Positions 8,705 to 16,009 of a stretch of DNA of 46,058 nucleotides are shown one piece after another. The notes below the pieces were generated by a model that saw only the letters and a program-made list of their open reading frames with translations, was not told the DNA's origin and did not search any database. The stretch spans positions 1 through 46,058 of the forward strand of contig NZ_LMVQ01000013.1 in NCBI RefSeq assembly GCF_001545925.1, in the 5' to 3' direction. The position numbers and the translations under genes were made by a program. The stretch comes from Mycobacterium sp. NAZ190054. Its GTDB lineage: Bacteria > Actinomycetota > Actinomycetes > Mycobacteriales > Mycobacteriaceae. Each line of letters begins with the position of its first letter. Position 1 is the stretch's first letter.

Positions 8705-8720
8705 CTGTACGGATGTATAG
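8705..8720. promoter_or_regulatory. Palindromic operator, site C (CTGTACGGATGTATAG)
   Basis: Third copy of the 16-bp palindrome, directly upstream of the SDR-P450-SDR operon. It is nearly identical to site D, differing only in two central bases. No gene reads rightward from here, so it should serve the minus-strand operon alone. Confidence 0.75.
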
Positions 8721-8756
8721 CACACGCTCTATGCTCGGACCAACAGTTGACGAAGT

Positions 8757-10367
8757 TCAGCGCCCCTGCAGAATGAAATCCGCTGCGCGCCAGGCCATCG
8801 CCATGATGGGTCCGTTGAGGTTCCCGGCCACGATGGTCGGCATCACCGAGCAGTCCACCACCCGCAGGCCTTCGACTCCCCTGACCCGCAACTGACTGTC
8901 GACGACGTCCTCGTCATCGGGTCCCATCGCGCACGTGCCGACCGCGTGATAACCGCAGTAGCCGCCGTCGAGCGCGGCGTCGACGAGTTCCTCGTCGCTG
9001 CGCACCTGCGGTCCGGGATAGGTCTCGTGGCTGATCCGCTCGGTAATCAGTGACTGTTCGAAGACGGACCGCATCCGGCGCAACAGGTTCGCCGTCGCCT
9101 CGCGATCATGGGCGGTCGTCAGATAGTTCGGGGTGATCCGCAGCGGCCCTGCCGGATCGGCGCTGGTGATCTCGACAACGCCCTGCGAGGTCGGGCGCAG
9201 CACCATGCCGAGGCAGGACAGACCTGGTTCGCGTTCGATGACCACCGGTTCGCCGGTGTTGTACGGCGGCAGCGTCCAGGGCCCCATCATGATCTGCCCA
9301 TCGGGACGTTCGGCGCCGGGCTGGGCTTTGACGAAGCCGACGATGTCGAAAGACGGTGCGGCCAACGGACCCTTGCGGGTGGCCAGGTACTTCATGCCGG
9401 TCATCGCCTGGCCGACATTGGTGGCCAGCATCTTGTTGTAGCCCAGGTCGTCTTTCAGCCGGTATCGCAGGGTGGCGCAGCGATGTTCGCGCATCCGGCG
9501 TCCGACGTTGTCCCGCTCCAGGTAGGTCGGCACACCGGCGGCGGCCAGTACGTCGCGCGGTCCGATCCCGGAGAGCTGCAGCAGCCTCGGCGAGTTGAGG
9601 CTGCCGAGCGACACGATGACCTCGCGGTCGGCCCGCAGCTGTTCGGTACCCGACGGCCCGGTTGCCCCCGCCACCTCGACCCCGACGGCGCGCTCACCGT
9701 CGAACAGCACGCGCCGGACCACCGCGCCGGTCCGCACGGTCAGGTTCGGGCGGCGCAGTGCGGGCTTGAGGAAAGCGGTGGCGGCGCTGACCCGGCGGCC
9801 GTTGCGGATGGTCGAGGTCGCGTAGCCTATCCGCTCACCGTCGGACTCGTTGATGTCGGACACCCGCCACAGCCCGATGCCGACGGCAGCGTCGATCATC
9901 TCGTCGCACAGCGGATCGGGGTCCCGCGGCACCGAGATGTGCAGGGGCCCGCCGGTGCCGCGGGTGTCGGACGCACCCAGCTCGTTGTTCTCGAAGCCTT
10001 TGAAGATCGGCAGCATGTCGTCCCAGCCCCAGCCCTTGTTGCCGAGCTGTTCGAGGCCGTCGTAGTCGGCGCGCTGGCCGCGGTTGTAGATCATCCCGTT
10101 GATCGCGCTGGAGCCGCCCAGCACCTTGCCGCGCATCCACTGCTCGACGTGCGGTTTCGGACCGAACGGGGTGGTCTCGTAGTGCCACATGTGGCGCTCG
10201 CTCTCGAAGAGCTTGCCGGCACCCTTGGGGATGTGCAACCACAGGTTCCGGTCCCCGCCGCCGGCCTCCAGCAGCAGCACGCTGATCTTCGGGTCGGCGG
10301 ACAACCGGTTCGCCAGCACGCACCCCGCCGAGCCGGCCCCTGCGATGATGTAGTCATAACGCGTCAC
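8757..10367 (-). CDS. GMC-family FAD oxidoreductase (choline-dehydrogenase-like)
   Basis: A 536-residue glucose-methanol-choline oxidoreductase that would oxidise a primary or secondary alcohol with FAD. The N-terminus has the ADP-binding GAGSAG (residues 10-15) and LLLEAGG. The signature GGSSAINGMIYNRG follows, and the C-terminal active site is seen as YHAVGTC and VAGNLNGP (the catalytic His/Asn pair). The GTG start at 10367 directly precedes TRYDYIIAGAGSAG. The promoter holds palindrome D, shared with the divergent GntR gene. BetA-like enzymes act on choline, but in mycobacterial catabolic clusters many GMC enzymes act on cyclic or long-chain alcohols; the substrate is not known. Confidence 0.92.
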   Translation of the reverse strand: MTRYDYIIAGAGSAGCVLANRLSADPKISVLLLEAGGGDRNLWLHIPKGAGKLFESERHMWHYETTPFGPKPHVEQWMRGKVLGGSSAINGMIYNRGQRADYDGLEQLGNKGWGWDDMLPIFKGFENNELGASDTRGTGGPLHISVPRDPDPLCDEMIDAAVGIGLWRVSDINESDGERIGYATSTIRNGRRVSAATAFLKPALRRPNLTVRTGAVVRRVLFDGERAVGVEVAGATGPSGTEQLRADREVIVSLGSLNSPRLLQLSGIGPRDVLAAAGVPTYLERDNVGRRMREHRCATLRYRLKDDLGYNKMLATNVGQAMTGMKYLATRKGPLAAPSFDIVGFVKAQPGAERPDGQIMMGPWTLPPYNTGEPVVIEREPGLSCLGMVLRPTSQGVVEITSADPAGPLRITPNYLTTAHDREATANLLRRMRSVFEQSLITERISHETYPGPQVRSDEELVDAALDGGYCGYHAVGTCAMGPDDEDVVDSQLRVRGVEGLRVVDCSVMPTIVAGNLNGPIMAMAWRAADFILQGR

Positions 10368-10395
10368 GGCGGCCCCGGCCTCTCGTCGAGCTGTG

Positions 10396-10411
10396 CTGTA
10401 CGTCTGTATAG
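10396..10411. promoter_or_regulatory. Palindromic operator, site D (CTGTACGTCTGTATAG)
   Basis: Fourth copy of the 16-bp palindrome, in the divergent region between the GMC oxidoreductase and the GntR gene. On the plus strand its right end overlaps TATAGT (10407-10412), a good -10 hexamer for the regulator gene, which suggests autoregulation. Confidence 0.75.
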
Positions 10412-10440
10412 TACCCCGGTTTCCCACGGAGGAGGTCGAA

Positions 10441-11241
10441 TTGCCGGGCGCCCCGAACTCTTTCGACACGGCGCGCGGAGTACGAGGTCTAAGCTGGTCG
10501 GACATTCGCCAAGAGGAGCTATTCGGTGATCGCCGCGTGACCGTGCCTGAAACCACGACCGACCGTGTGTACGCACACATTCGGGCAGCCATCATGTCCG
10601 GCGACTATCCGCCCGGCTCGCAGCATTCGGTCTACCGCGTCGCCGAGGACCTCGGGGTGTCCCGGACGCCCGTGCGGGAGGCGGTGCTCCGCCTCGCCGA
10701 TGCCGGCCTGGTGTCCGTCGAGCGCAACCGCGGGTTCACGATCCGGCGAGCCACCCTCCGCGACATCCGCGAGATCTTCGAGTACCGCATCATCATCGAG
10801 GTCCCCGCCGCGTCATACGCCGCTTCCCATGCCGACGCGTCGGTGCTCGCCCGCCTGCGCGACGAACTCGTCGCGATGCGCGAGGCCGCGGACAGCGGCG
10901 CCGAGGCTGCGCTGACCGACAGCTGCATGCACGAGGCGATCATGGAGGTGATGGGCAACCCACGCATGTCGGCCACCCTGGCCGAACTGCGTGATGCGAC
11001 TAAGCTGCGCTGGTTCTCGGAGGTCGGGCCCAGCAGGTCGCTGGCCGAGATCGAACGCGAGCATCGGCCGATCGTCGAGGCGATCGAGCGCCGCGACCCG
11101 TCCGCCGCCGCCGCCGCGATGGAGGAACACCTGGTGCGGTCCGGGATGCGCATCCAGGAACGCATCGTCGGTGACTCAGCGGTTTTCGGTTGGCAGCGCC
11201 GGTTTCACGATCACGTCCGGGTGGGCGGCAGTCAGCCCTGA
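10441..11241 (+). CDS. GntR-family regulator, FadR/FCD type
   Basis: A transcription factor with an N-terminal winged helix and a C-terminal all-helical FCD ligand domain. The recognition helix region reads SRTPVREAVLRLADAG, and the FCD metal-site pattern is present (Asp and His in TDSCMHEAI, later His in EREHRPI and EEHLVR). TTG at 10441 is preceded by GGAGGAGG at ideal distance, giving 266 residues; GTG at 10537 gives a shorter protein that starts nearer the DNA-binding domain and is a real alternative. Its promoter overlaps palindrome D, and the same palindrome lies at three nearby promoters, so it probably controls the whole P450/SDR block. It is a clear paralogue of the regulator at 12766. 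Confidence 0.9.
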   Translation: MPGAPNSFDTARGVRGLSWSDIRQEELFGDRRVTVPETTTDRVYAHIRAAIMSGDYPPGSQHSVYRVAEDLGVSRTPVREAVLRLADAGLVSVERNRGFTIRRATLRDIREIFEYRIIIEVPAASYAASHADASVLARLRDELVAMREAADSGAEAALTDSCMHEAIMEVMGNPRMSATLAELRDATKLRWFSEVGPSRSLAEIEREHRPIVEAIERRDPSAAAAAMEEHLVRSGMRIQERIVGDSAVFGWQRRFHDHVRVGGSQP

Positions 11242-11278
11242 CGGCGCGGCGGTCCGCCGCGCCGGGCGGTCAGGGCTG
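11233..11278. terminator. Nested bidirectional hairpin between convergent genes
   Basis: Outer arms of 10 bp (11233-11242 and 11269-11278) enclose a perfect inner 10-bp stem (11243-11252 and 11254-11263) with a one-base centre. It covers the stop codons of the GntR gene and of the convergent aldehyde dehydrogenase. There is no T-tract, as is usual in mycobacteria. Confidence 0.7.
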
Positions 11279-12709
11279 GACGTACGCGGTTTTGGTGTGC
11301 GTGAAGAACTCCCGCGCGACGCTGCCCTGTTCACGGGGACCGTAGCTGGACCGCTTGCGGCCACCGAACGCCACGTGTGGGTCGACACCCGCGGTCGGCA
11401 GGTTCACCATCACCATGCCGGCGTCGGCATGGGCCTGGAAGTGCTCGGCGTACTTCAGCGACGTCGTGCAGATCCCGGCGACCAGGCCGAAGTCGGTGTC
11501 GTTGGCCAGGGCCAGCCCCTGCTCGTAGTCGTCGACCGCGATCACCCCGGCCACCGGGCCGAAGATCTCTTCCCGGTTGACCGTGGCGTTGTTGTCCAGG
11601 CCGGTGATCAACGCCGGGGCCAGGAAGTTTCCGCTGGTGGCCCGCTCGACGCGTTCACCGCCGTGCACGACACCACCGGCCGACCGGGCGAGGCCGAGGT
11701 AGTGCTCGTCGGTCTGGAGCTGGTTCTCGTCGACGACCGGCCCGATCGTCGTGTCCGGGTCCAGGGCGTGCCCGACGCGTAGCTCCGCCATGCGCGCCTT
11801 CATCATCTCGACGAACTGATCGTGCACGGAGCTCTCGACCAGGATTCGACTGGACGCGGTGCAGCGTTGGCCGGTCTGGTAGAAGGCTCCGTTGACGGCG
11901 ACCTCGACCGCCGACGGCAGATCGGCGTCGGCGACGACCAGCAGCGGGTTCTTGCCGCCCATCTCCAGCTGCACCGGGATCATGCGTTGCGCCCCGGCAG
12001 CGGCGATATGGCGTCCCACATTCTCCGAGCCGGTGAACGTGACGGCATCGATTCCCTCGTGGGTCACGATGGCTTCCCCCACCGTCGAGCCGCGACCCAG
12101 CACCAAATTGAAAACTCCTGGCGGGAAACCGGTTTCGTCGATGATGCGGGCGAGTGCGATGGCGGTGGCAGGCACCACCTCGGCGGGCTTGAGCACGACG
12201 GTGTTCCCGAAGGCCAGCGCGGGCGCTGACTTCCAGGCCGGAATGGCGATCGGGAAGTTCCAGGGCGTGATGATGCCGACGACACCGATCGGCTCGCGGT
12301 GCAGCGTGACACTGACCCCCTCGCGGGTCGAGGCCTGCCGCTCTCCGGTGATCCGCAACGCCTCGCCGCTGAAGAACCGGAAGATCTGGGACGCCCGCAC
12401 GACTTCCGCCCGCGCCTCGGCGAGGGTCTTGCCCTCCTCGCGCGCCAGCAGTTCTGCGAGTTCATCGGCCGAGGCCGCGATCCGGGCGGCCACTCCCTCG
12501 AGAAGATCGGCACGGCGCTGCGGTGACGTGCGTGCCCACCCCGGCTGCGCCCTGCGCGCCTCGGTGACGGCGTCATCGACCGCCGCCGGTGTCGCCTGTT
12601 GAACGACTGCGACGGTGTCTGCGTGGTCCGAGGGGCTGATGTCGCGCACCTCCGGGCCGCCGCCATCGGTCACCCAGTGGCCACCCACGTAACTCGTCTG
12701 CATGCTCAT
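11270..12709 (-). CDS. NAD(P)-dependent aldehyde dehydrogenase (KGSADH-like)
   Basis: A 479-residue aldehyde dehydrogenase that oxidises an aldehyde to the acid. FTGSENVG marks the cofactor loop, the general-base Glu lies in QLEMGGKNP, and the catalytic Cys is in TGQRCTASS. The C-terminal SSYGPREQG stretch is typical of alpha-ketoglutaric-semialdehyde-type dehydrogenases. The ATG at 12709 has a second in-frame ATG two codons later. It is divergent from the second GntR gene, and the palindrome GTAGCATGTTAC lies 10 bases upstream. The same element controls the TTT operon, so the enzyme probably finishes that pathway by oxidising the aldehyde made by the ThDP enzyme. Confidence 0.93.
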   Translation of the reverse strand: MSMQTSYVGGHWVTDGGGPEVRDISPSDHADTVAVVQQATPAAVDDAVTEARRAQPGWARTSPQRRADLLEGVAARIAASADELAELLAREEGKTLAEARAEVVRASQIFRFFSGEALRITGERQASTREGVSVTLHREPIGVVGIITPWNFPIAIPAWKSAPALAFGNTVVLKPAEVVPATAIALARIIDETGFPPGVFNLVLGRGSTVGEAIVTHEGIDAVTFTGSENVGRHIAAAGAQRMIPVQLEMGGKNPLLVVADADLPSAVEVAVNGAFYQTGQRCTASSRILVESSVHDQFVEMMKARMAELRVGHALDPDTTIGPVVDENQLQTDEHYLGLARSAGGVVHGGERVERATSGNFLAPALITGLDNNATVNREEIFGPVAGVIAVDDYEQGLALANDTDFGLVAGICTTSLKYAEHFQAHADAGMVMVNLPTAGVDPHVAFGGRKRSSYGPREQGSVAREFFTHTKTAYVQP

Positions 12710-12718
12710 GCCCCGAAC

Positions 12719-12730
12719 GTAGCATGTTAC
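12719..12730. promoter_or_regulatory. Operator GTAGCATGTTAC (second regulon)
   Basis: A 12-bp imperfect palindrome between the aldehyde dehydrogenase and the GntR gene. Its reverse complement, GTAACATGCTAC, is identical to the site inside the TTT promoter at 14831. It lies just upstream of the likely leaderless promoter of the regulator and next to the aldehyde dehydrogenase start. Confidence 0.75.
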
Positions 12731-12753
12731 TAACACGCCACTCCGCGTTGAGT

Positions 12754-12759
12754 TACGGT
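12754..12759 (+). promoter_or_regulatory. -10 hexamer TACGGT for leaderless GntR transcript
   Basis: TACGGT lies 6 bases before the ATG at 12766, with no Shine-Dalgarno sequence between, the layout of a leaderless mycobacterial promoter. The operator at 12719-12730 would cover the region around its -35. Confidence 0.6.
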
Positions 12760-12765
12760 GAACGC

Positions 12766-13506
12766 ATGCCGCCCCGGGCCGATCACACGTCGACCTCCGA
12801 TGTCGTATTCCGGAAGCTCCGCGGTGCGATCCTGTCCGGCGAACTCCAGCAGGGCAGCCTGCACTCCATCTACGAGTTCGCCGAGAAATACCAGGTGTCA
12901 CGGACTCCGGTACGCGAGGCGGTGTTGCGGCTGGCGGATACCGGCATGGTGGTGATCGAGCGCAACCGCGGATTCCGCATCCGCGGCCTGAGCGTCGACG
13001 ACGTGCGGGCGGTCTTCGAGTTCCGCCTCGTCCTGGAGACGACCTCGGCGTCCTACGCCGCGCAGCATGCTAGCCCGTCCGTGGTGGAGCGGCTGGTGGA
13101 GAACCTGATGCAGATGCCCCCCGTGATCGCCGCCGAGGACGGGGCGGCGTTCACCCGCTTGGACCGCGAGTTCCACGACGAGATCATCGCGACGATGGAC
13201 AACTCGCGGGTGCGGCAGGAGTTGGCCGGTCTGCGCGCGGCCACCCAGTCGATGGGTGTCACCACGATGGGCAGGACGTCGCGCCTCCGCGAGATCTACT
13301 CGGACCACCAACCGATCGTGAAGGCGATCGTCGCCGGCGATTCACTCGCCGCGGCGCGCGCCATGACCCGGCACCTGGTGCACAGCGGCTGCGTGATCAT
13401 GAGCGAGGTCGCCGAGCGCACCGGCGACACCCTGCCGCAGAACTGGCCGGACTTCCTGTTGCCGTCCCTGCTCGACAACCGCCCGGAAACAACCGACGCG
13501 CGCTAG
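12766..13506 (+). CDS. GntR-family regulator, FadR/FCD type
   Basis: A 246-residue winged-helix regulator with an FCD domain, closely similar to the one at 10441: both share TPVREAVLRLAD, ERNRGF and a common ASYAA stretch. The recognition region is SRTPVREAVLRLADTG, and the FCD metal residues are the Asp/His in LDREFHDEI and the His in SDHQPIV and HLVHSG. ATG at 12766 is chosen because TACGGT stands 6 bases upstream (leaderless layout). The divergent aldehyde dehydrogenase and the downstream TTT operon carry the palindrome GTARCATGYTAC, so it probably represses both until a pathway acid binds the FCD domain (inference). Confidence 0.92.
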   Translation: MPPRADHTSTSDVVFRKLRGAILSGELQQGSLHSIYEFAEKYQVSRTPVREAVLRLADTGMVVIERNRGFRIRGLSVDDVRAVFEFRLVLETTSASYAAQHASPSVVERLVENLMQMPPVIAAEDGAAFTRLDREFHDEIIATMDNSRVRQELAGLRAATQSMGVTTMGRTSRLREIYSDHQPIVKAIVAGDSLAAARAMTRHLVHSGCVIMSEVAERTGDTLPQNWPDFLLPSLLDNRPETTDAR

Positions 13507-13514
13507 TCGCCGCG

Positions 13515-13560
13515 GCGGCAGCATACTGCCGCACCGACCTGCCGCTGGCCGGCCAGTGGC
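13515..13560. terminator. Two hairpins after the GntR gene
   Basis: A 7-bp stem GCGGCAG/CTGCCGC with a CATA loop occupies 13515-13532. A near-perfect 20-bp palindrome centred on CTGGCCGGCCAG follows at 13541-13560. Together they could end the regulator transcript before the MFS promoter. No T-tract is present. Confidence 0.5.
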
Positions 13561-13567
13561 ATGCTAG
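13556..13567. promoter_or_regulatory. Weak operator copy GTGGCATGCTAG
   Basis: Ten of twelve bases match GTARCATGYTAC. The site overlaps the probable -10 (TAGCTT, 13565-13570) of the MFS gene, where a repressor would act, so it may place the transporter in the second regulon. The two mismatches make this tentative. Confidence 0.4.
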
Positions 13568-13577
13568 CTTGCCGACA

Positions 13578-14750
13578 GTGAAGATGCGGTCCGCTGCCCC
13601 GCTACCGAGATGGCTGTGGCGCCTGCTCATCGCCATGACCCTCACCCAGGTCGCGGCGTTCCTGGTCCGCCCGGCACTGACCTACCGGGCGCTCGAACTC
13701 GGCGCGGACGACGTCTACGTGGGCCTGCTGGTCGCGATCTACGCCTTCCTGCCCGCCCTGCTCGCCGTGCCGATCGGGCGCTACACCGACCGGCACCGGC
13801 CGGGGCCGGTGTTCATCGCCGGCACCGGACTGCTCGGCATCGGATCGGCCGGACTGGCCGTCGCGCCGTCGCTCGCCACCGTCGCCGCCGCCACGGTCGT
13901 GCTCGGGCTCGGCGCGATGACGATCATGGTGGGTGCGCAGTCCATAGTCGCGCTGATGTCGACCGAAGACACCCTCGACCGCGACTTCGGACTGACCACC
14001 GCCGCCGCCGCGATCGGGCAGATGATCGGCCCGCTGGGCACCGGGTGGATCCTCACCGGCGAGCGGGGACCGACAGGCACACTCACCGCCTTCGCCTGCG
14101 GCGCCGTCCTGTGCGTGCTGGCGTCCGCGTTCACGTTCGGCTTTCCCGACCACCGGCGGCCGGCGCCGGACGCCCCTCCGCCGCAGTGGCGGGAAACCAT
14201 GAGTATCCTGCGGATTCCCGGCGTCCCGGGGGCGATGACCGCGAGCATGGTCCTGCTGGCCACCGTCGACCTGCTCGTCGCCTACCTTCCGGTGATCGGC
14301 GAGCGCGCCGGCATCGGAGCCGGTGTCGTCGGCATTCTGCTGAGCCTGCGCGCCGCCGCCTCGGTGGGTTCGAGAGTGTTGCTCGGACGACTCGCGCGGC
14401 GCTTCTCCCGCCGCCGCCTCATCACCGCCAGCACGCTGGTGACCGCCGTGCTGGTCCCCGCCATCGCGTTCGTGTCGAACCCCTGGGCGCTGGGTGGCCT
14501 GCTCGTCGTGCTCGGGTTCTTCCTGGGCCTCGGCCAGCCACTGACGATGACCCTGATCACGACGGCGGTGCCCGCGACGTCCCGGGGCGCCGCACTGGCG
14601 ATACGGATGCTGGGCAACAAGGCCGGGCAGGTGGGCGTGCCCGCCTTCATCGCCGCGACGACCGCCGTCGTCGGTATCGGCGGCGGTTTCGCGCTGCTCG
14701 GCGCGATCGTCGCGGCCGCCACCTACGCGGCCTCGAGACGGCACGGGTAG
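13578..14750 (+). CDS. MFS transporter
   Basis: A 390-residue major facilitator superfamily protein with about 12 hydrophobic segments. The loop between helices 2 and 3 reads GRYTDRHRPGP, matching the MFS signature region, and a repeat-like basic loop ARRFSRRRL lies mid-protein. GTG at 13578 is chosen because TAGCTT lies 7 bases upstream (leaderless layout); TTG at 13569 and ATG at 13584 are alternatives. It sits between the regulator and the TTT operon and carries a weak copy of their operator. It could import a related substrate or export a toxic intermediate; direction and substrate are unknown. Confidence 0.88.
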   Translation: MKMRSAAPLPRWLWRLLIAMTLTQVAAFLVRPALTYRALELGADDVYVGLLVAIYAFLPALLAVPIGRYTDRHRPGPVFIAGTGLLGIGSAGLAVAPSLATVAAATVVLGLGAMTIMVGAQSIVALMSTEDTLDRDFGLTTAAAAIGQMIGPLGTGWILTGERGPTGTLTAFACGAVLCVLASAFTFGFPDHRRPAPDAPPPQWRETMSILRIPGVPGAMTASMVLLATVDLLVAYLPVIGERAGIGAGVVGILLSLRAAASVGSRVLLGRLARRFSRRRLITASTLVTAVLVPAIAFVSNPWALGGLLVVLGFFLGLGQPLTMTLITTAVPATSRGAALAIRMLGNKAGQVGVPAFIAATTAVVGIGGGFALLGAIVAAATYAASRRHG

Positions 14751-14764
14751 CCGCACGGGTAGCC
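14741..14764. repeat. 12-bp tandem repeat across the MFS stop codon
   Basis: GCACGGGTAGCC occurs twice in direct succession (14741-14752, 14753-14764). The TAG inside the first copy is the stop codon of the transporter gene, and the second copy duplicates it outside the gene. The layout resembles the repeat at 658-716. Confidence 0.9.
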
Positions 14765-14809
14765 CCGCCCACCGTCCCGCGCGTGCGTCAATTTCGGCCG
14801 GGCACCGTA

Positions 14810-14879
14810 TTGACACAACATGTGAAGTGAGTAACATGCTACCAAGTAGCGTGCTACTCATCATGCGGTAGCACGCTAG
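14810..14879 (+). promoter_or_regulatory. TTT operon promoter with three operator sites
   Basis: A near-consensus vegetative promoter is visible: TTGACA (14810-14815), a 16-base spacer and TAACAT (14832-14837). Three copies of the regulon palindrome follow: GTAACATGCTAC (14831-14842, covering the -10), GTAGCGTGCTAC (14846-14857) and GTAGCACGCTAG (14868-14879). The second and third also form an exact 11-bp inverted repeat (14847-14857 and 14868-14878) with a 10-base loop. Binding here would block transcription directly, so the GntR protein at 12766 is expected to be a repressor. Confidence 0.8.
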
Positions 14880-14914
14880 GCCGGAAGTCAATGGAGACAC
14901 ACAAAGGAGTGCCC

Positions 14915-15919
14915 GTGAAGAAGCGCAACATCCTCGGCGGCCTCGCCCTGACGGCGACGCTGACGCTGACCGCGTGCGGTGGTGGCGGCGGCGCCGACGG
15001 AGCCGCCCCGGACGACTACCCCACGGGCCAGATCACGATCAACTCGCCGTTCAACCCCGGCGGCGGCATCGACCTCGCGATCAACAGCATCATCGCGGTG
15101 CTCGGCGAGACCGGGCTCACCGACGCCCAGCTGCGGCTCAACAACATGCCCGGCGGTTCCGGCATGGTCGCCACCGGAACGCTGGCCTCCGACCACAGCG
15201 GCGCCGACGACCAGCTGCTCGTGACGAGCGTCAGCAATCTGTCTGCCAGCCTTCAGGATTCGGCGAACGTGGGTCTGCTCAACATGGTTCCGCTGGCAGG
15301 TCTGTTCGCCGAGTACACCTACGTGTACGTGCGCCAGGACTCCCCGTTCACCCAGCTCAGCGACGTGGTCGACGCGATCGAGGCGAATCCCGGCGCCGTG
15401 AAGATCGGCGGGGCCTCGCTCGGCAGCGCCGACAACATCGTGGTCGCCAATCTCGCGAAGTCGGTCGACGTGCCGTTCTCCGCACTGGCCTACCTCCCGC
15501 TCGAAGGCGGTGAGAACCAGACCAACCTGCTCGGCGGGCAGATCGACGTCGCCTTCGGCGGACCCGACCTGCTGGACCTCGTCGAGAGCGGAGACGCCCG
15601 CGTGCTCGCCGTCAGCGCTCCGGAGCGCCTGACCGCCGAGCGGGTGAAGGACGTGCCGACGATGACCGAGCTCGGGTACGACGTGACCCAGTCCAACTGG
15701 CGCGGCGCGTTCGGCCCGCCGGAGATGCCGGAGTACGCCCAGAAGTACTGGGGCGACACGTTCAAGGCGATGTCGACGACACCGGAGTGGCAGGCCGTCG
15801 CCGATCAGAACTCCTGGGACATCACCGGATTGGACCCCGCCGAGTTCCAGGACTTTCTGGAGAACGAGCAGCAGAGCCTGACGGATTCGCTCACCGAACT
15901 CGGTCTGATCCAGAACTGA
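14915..15919 (+). CDS. tctC: TTT transporter substrate-binding lipoprotein (TctC/Bug family)
   Basis: A 334-residue extracytoplasmic solute receptor of a tripartite tricarboxylate transporter. A lipoprotein signal peptide ends in LTLTAC with lipid-anchored Cys21, followed by a glycine-rich linker. Bug-family features such as NNMPGGSG and NLLGGQIDVAFGG are visible. GTG at 14915 follows AAAGGAG at ideal spacing; an ATG eight codons upstream lacks such a site. It is the first gene of a long operon, and a strong hairpin separates it from tctB, which would favour high expression of the receptor. TTT receptors bind carboxylates; the ligand here is probably a 2-hydroxy or 2-oxo acid, judged only from the operon. 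Confidence 0.93.
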   Translation: MKKRNILGGLALTATLTLTACGGGGGADGAAPDDYPTGQITINSPFNPGGGIDLAINSIIAVLGETGLTDAQLRLNNMPGGSGMVATGTLASDHSGADDQLLVTSVSNLSASLQDSANVGLLNMVPLAGLFAEYTYVYVRQDSPFTQLSDVVDAIEANPGAVKIGGASLGSADNIVVANLAKSVDVPFSALAYLPLEGGENQTNLLGGQIDVAFGGPDLLDLVESGDARVLAVSAPERLTAERVKDVPTMTELGYDVTQSNWRGAFGPPEMPEYAQKYWGDTFKAMSTTPEWQAVADQNSWDITGLDPAEFQDFLENEQQSLTDSLTELGLIQN

Positions 15920-15933
15920 CGCTGCCCGAACAA

Positions 15934-15969
15934 CAGGGGCGGCGCGGGGTTTTCCCCGCGCCGCCTCTG
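15934..15969 (+). promoter_or_regulatory. Intercistronic hairpin between tctC and tctB
   Basis: A perfect 12-bp GC stem (15938-15949 with 15954-15965) closes on a TTTT loop and extends to about 16 pairs. It lies just after the tctC stop codon, with no T-tract immediately behind it. It probably protects the tctC mRNA from 3' decay or partly terminates, so that receptor exceeds membrane protein. Confidence 0.75.
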
Positions 15970-16009
15970 CTGGAACGTTTTTCGATGACCCGGAGGAAGT
16001 GAGGACGAC

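Noticed and set aside
13068..13079. CATGCTAG-like match to the second regulon's operator inside the GntR gene
   Set aside because: Only the centre matches and it lies within coding sequence, so chance is likelier.
13602..14900. A 432-codon minus-strand frame opposite the MFS gene
   Set aside because: Rich in Arg, Gly and His with no recognisable motif, and antisense to a clear transporter.
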